Part shown: positions 61,501-64,000 of the stretch, one piece after another
Layout: every line of letters begins with the position of its first letter
Numbering within the stretch: the first letter of the stretch is position 1
Assembly: GCA_022818135.1 (NCBI GenBank)
Contig: JAFMSR010000015.1
Location: forward strand, 6,540,691 to 6,604,690
Direction of reading: 5' to 3'
Source of the DNA: Saxidomus purpurata
Lineage: Eukaryota; Mollusca; Bivalvia; Venerida; Veneridae
Length of the DNA: 64,000 bases
Made by a program: the position numbers and the translations under genes
Notes under the pieces: generated by a model
Told to the model about the DNA's origin: nothing
The model's database searches: none
Seen by the model: only the letters and a program-made list of their open reading frames with translations

Positions 61501-64000
61501 GAAATAATATAAGAAAAAAGACAGACACTCATGGCTGGCATCAAAGGTAAGGTCAAAGGAATTAACATTTTAGAGAATAAATGTTCTCATAGATTTAAAT
61601 AATTCATGATTCTAAAACTGTTCAGGATAAGTTAGTAGAAACTGGTCCTGTGCCTTCAAGGTATTATCTTTAATTTGTTTGTCCTTGTCAAGGCCCCAAA
61701 TTGGTTGCCCAATAGACACTGGTCTTGTTTACATCAGTTCAAAGGCATAAACTGACGTTTGAAAGTTAGATGACTTTTTTTAAGACACTTGTTAAGAAAA
61801 GATTTAAGAAAAAGATTTTTTGTGCAAACTAGTCTCATGCCAGTATATCCTGAATATAATAAACCGGTTTTCGTTTCAATGTTGCATCATACTTGTTGTT
61901 GTCTCCGTCAGATACATTAGATATTCGCTTTAATCAGACCCTGAGATGCGAACAATTTAAATCACACCTACTTTATCAAGTTTTACTTGTGTATATATCA
62001 TATTTTCTATGTATACCATACACTACTTTTCATCTGCATTATGCTGTATGTTCAAACAGGTATGACAAATAAAATAAGCGTGCTGATTGGACAATAATGC
62101 TATTTTACCGCGGGCACACTTGTTTGACAGGGTCACAATAGATAATGTTTTTCAAAGCCTCGCAGAACCTTTCCAGAAATTTGATATATTCAAACTTCGG
62201 GGACGGATACCCTAGATATAACCCCTATCCCTTTGCCATTCTTATATAAAAAGATACAGCAGTAAAAATGACCAGTATGACCCACACATCATTTTCAGCA
62301 TTGCAAAGTAGTTACTTTCGTTAGTTACTTTCAGCTTCACTATTGACACTTTTAAGCTTGTAAAATGAAAACTTTTGACATAAAATATTAAAAAGCTTAG
62401 GGTGCTAGTAAGTTTACTTTGAAAATTATCGCACTTCAGACCTGAAGACTTTTCTTAAATAAAAGTTTAATCATCTGTCTTTCTTGAAGATTGGTTCATA
62501 CTTATTTTTCTGTTGTGCAAAGTTTCCCTTTTACAACTCTAAGGCATAAAGGTGCATGTTTCATAGACTTTGATGTATGTTACACTTCAGAAAGCTGGTT
62601 GTCTATGATGATTGGAGCTCTGTTGTTATACATGTTGCCATGGATAATTCTGTTATACAGGATGATATAAGTAAGTACATGTCAGTTTTCAAGTTTGAAT
62701 TCATTATATATATCAGGTAAAATGCTGGATAAAAATGAGAACTAGTAACTGACTGCAAACTTACAGACCAGTAATTGGATACTGTAAAAGTCATTTTATA
62801 CGTGCAGTTTTTGGAACGGTTGTGGACAGAGGCTTTAAAAGAGATGGCCGACAAACTTGAACAGGAAAAACAAAAATTTCTGTCCAAGTGTTTTTTTAAT
62901 GATCACTTTGTTGTGACTGCCTCAGACTGCCATTGTAGACAGGGGGTTCAGTGTGTCAAAATCTGAAAGGTTGAATGTGCATATGCAAATTTCTCTAGGA
63001 CCTGCTGTGGACAAAACTGACTTAGTAGATGCAGTGACAAAATGGAAAGCATCCAAGGAGAAAAGTTGGTTAGCGAAAATAACTCTTCCCTTTGGTTCAT
63101 TTCAGTATTTCACTTAAGAGTTGAACATTTCAGAATTGCTTGCCTAAATTTAATTTACACATGCCAACACAACCATCCCACCAGAACATTCAGTGCTTTG
63201 ATTATTTAAGCAAATAAACCACTTCGGGAATTCATCAAACTCTCTTGAATAGCAAACAAACAATGATTATTTATAAAACTGTGGTCACTCACAATTTCAG
63301 AAACTAGTGAATAAATAGAAAATTGAGAAATTGCGAAATACACAACTTGCAAATATAACGACTTTTACAGTACATGACTTGTATATTAGTTATTTGTCAT
63401 AGGTAAATCATCAAAGTGCACACCTGGAGTGTGTTTTTTAATCTGTTGTTAAGTGATAAGGCTGTAAGATATTAGCAAACAACTGACATCATCTGGTAAA
63501 TAGCGTAGGTAATGTGTTCCATTAACTGAGTTCTGTTGTAGACTGGTCAATATTCATGATGATTTCACGCTGTCAATTTTCTTAATGAGTTTACTTTGAG
63601 AATTCTAACAAAATACCTTTTCTAAATTTTATTGACTATGTTCTTTTGTACAGGGTGTAATTCATAACATTTGTGCATATTAGATGTATATGTAATTGTA
63701 TGTTAGTGAGTTACATGTATGGGCAGAGCATATGCCAGGCTATAAGAAAATAGCAAATTAAAAGTGATAATTAAATTGTACAGCTTCTTGTACCAGCTAC
63801 TGTATTAGAAAAGAATAATTAGTACTTCATTTCTTGGTACCTTTTCTGTTACAGGATGTTTGTGTAAATGTAGACATGGAGATGATAGAGACAAATGTGA
63901 AATACGCAAATCCATGAAAGCCGAGAGTCATACACGAGAAACAGATTTTATAAACTATAGTACTTCATCTAGTGAAGCTAGTGACACGTCAGTTCATTGT
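55558..64000 (+). CDS. ATG4: ATG4A/B-type autophagy cysteine protease, first 230 residues (3' partial)
   Basis: Eight exons join in frame: 55558-55585, 58069-58167, 58725-58796, 59856-59954, 60493-60585, 60835-60907, 62591-62670 and 63855-64000 (continuing beyond the window). ATG4 cleaves the C-terminus of Atg8/LC3/GABARAP precursors and removes them from lipid during autophagy, in the cytosol. The catalytic motif [20 protein letters not shown] is intact; the catalytic Cys codon is 59891-59893, residue 79 of the model (74 or 77 in human ATG4B and ATG4A). Other family blocks are [42 protein letters not shown] and HVAMDNSV. The later Asp-His pair is not in the window. The first exon (MEYLGDFTD) is the least certain part, supported by a good start context, correct phase and the resulting Cys position. 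The final exon codes a Cys- and Ser-rich stretch, longer than in human ATG4A/B before the next conserved block. Confidence 0.93.
55629..56395. repeat. Tandem 145-146-bp monomers with palindromic GGTCAnnnTGACC sites
   Basis: After an inverted CCCCACCTCGGGGGGAGACA start and a CCGTCCGTCAGTCCGTC stretch, monomers beginning ATAACTAGAGTTCCTTT fall at 55730, 55876, 56021 and 56166, with another at 56247. Four of them end in (AAGGTCAAGGTCA)CAGTGACC-type sequence: GGTCAcagTGACC at 55836-55848, 56127-56139 and 56353-56365, and GGTCAcacTGACC at 55982-55994. It lies in the first ATG4 intron. Confidence 0.85.
56396..58068. other. Rest of the first ATG4 intron
   Basis: AT-rich intron with an AAGGTCA-bearing repeat at about 56560-56800 (relative of the one at 480-700) and a short piece ATAACCATCTAGTTT at about 56949, also present near 54803 and, as a variant, near 59085. 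No exon was seen on either strand. Confidence 0.5.
59130..59310 (+). pseudogene. Decayed duplicate of the ATG4 catalytic exon
   Basis: The stretch matches the functional exon and its flanks at about 59805-60010. It shares TGTATTGCA and TGGTAGTT upstream, then GGGGAAC.GGAC.TACC.TTGACGC, GGCTGGG.TTGTAT and CTAGTAGTACGTCATCTAGG, then CTTGACTG after the exon end. Small deletions break the frame within the Cys motif, a TGA appears early, and the acceptor AG context is changed (TTAAAG for TTTCAG). It cannot serve as an alternative exon. It sits 680 bases upstream of the real exon in the same intron. Confidence 0.8.
61170..61395. repeat. Direct repeat in ATG4 intron, copy 1
   Basis: This piece and 61930-62195 share GTTTTACTTGTGTATATATC, ATATTTTCTATGTAT, TTCAAACAGGTATGACAAAT, GGGTCACAATAGATAATGTT and AGAAATTTGAT in the same order, with small insertions. 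The copies start about 760 bases apart in the intron 60908-62590. No coding frame. Confidence 0.8.
61930..62195. repeat. Direct repeat in ATG4 intron, copy 2
   Basis: Second copy of the repeat at 61170-61395. It has an extra piece (GCGTGCTGATTGGACAATAA followed by TGCTATTTTACCGCGGG) that copy 1 lacks. It could be the end of a duplicated intron block or two insertions of one element. Confidence 0.75.
62806..63118 (+). other. Possible coding remnant in an ATG4 intron
   Basis: After a CAG, the frame reads [20 protein letters not shown], then QKFLSKC, with coding-like codon use. Beyond a stop, another frame at about 62997-63118 reads [20 protein letters not shown] and then [16 protein letters not shown]. 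Both have the look of protein remnants, perhaps from a retrocopy or transposon, but neither is recognised and neither fits ATG4. They are treated as not expressed. Confidence 0.25.

Overview
This is animal nuclear DNA: AT-rich, with multi-exon genes, GT-AG introns, MITEs and dispersed tandem-repeat modules. The repeat style fits a mollusc, most likely a bivalve: many modules run into CCGTCCGTC-type ends, AGCTCACCTG-headed repeats occur, and there are abundant TA-flanked foldback elements. The species cannot be named from the sequence alone. Nothing prokaryotic or viral was recognised.

Three genes can be rebuilt exon by exon. (1) On the plus strand, exons at 18066-36559 encode the linker, DH (RhoGEF), PH1 and PH2 parts of a FARP1/FARP2 orthologue; its FERM domain must lie before the window. 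Upstream of these exons, on the same strand, is one giant exon (2062-5962) coding about 1,300 Ser-rich, disordered residues and ending in a stop. It is either an alternative 3' terminal exon of the FARP locus (a FERM-only, FRMD7-like isoform) or the end of a separate gene. (2) On the minus strand, four small exons between 52501 and 46759 encode a complete 122-residue TMEM254 homologue; they are too short to show up as long open frames. (3) On the plus strand, exons from 55558 to the window end encode the first 230 residues of an ATG4A/B-type autophagy cysteine protease, including the catalytic Cys. FARP and TMEM254 converge; TMEM254 and ATG4 diverge across about 3 kb.

Layout: 1-2061 intron or unknown; 2062-5962 giant exon; 5963-18065 probable 3' UTR, then noncoding DNA with MITEs; 18066-36559 FARP; 36560-37457 FARP 3' UTR; 37458-46758 intergenic, repeat-bearing; 46759-52501 TMEM254, whose last intron is almost filled by a 3.8 kb minisatellite of 25-bp units; 52502-55557 intergenic with a LINE fragment; 55558-64000 ATG4.

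The most unusual signals are: a 24-bp tandem array made of repeated copies of a FARP 3' splice site plus the start of its exon, open in frame for eight units; a decayed duplicate of the ATG4 catalytic exon in the intron just upstream of the real one; the higher-order structure of the 25-bp minisatellite; a repeat family carrying perfect palindromic GGTCAnnnTGACC sites in every monomer; and two related palindromic foldback elements. The three gene products (a Rac/Rho exchange factor, a small membrane protein and an Atg8-processing protease) have no obvious shared pathway, and the neighbourhood looks like ordinary animal gene order.
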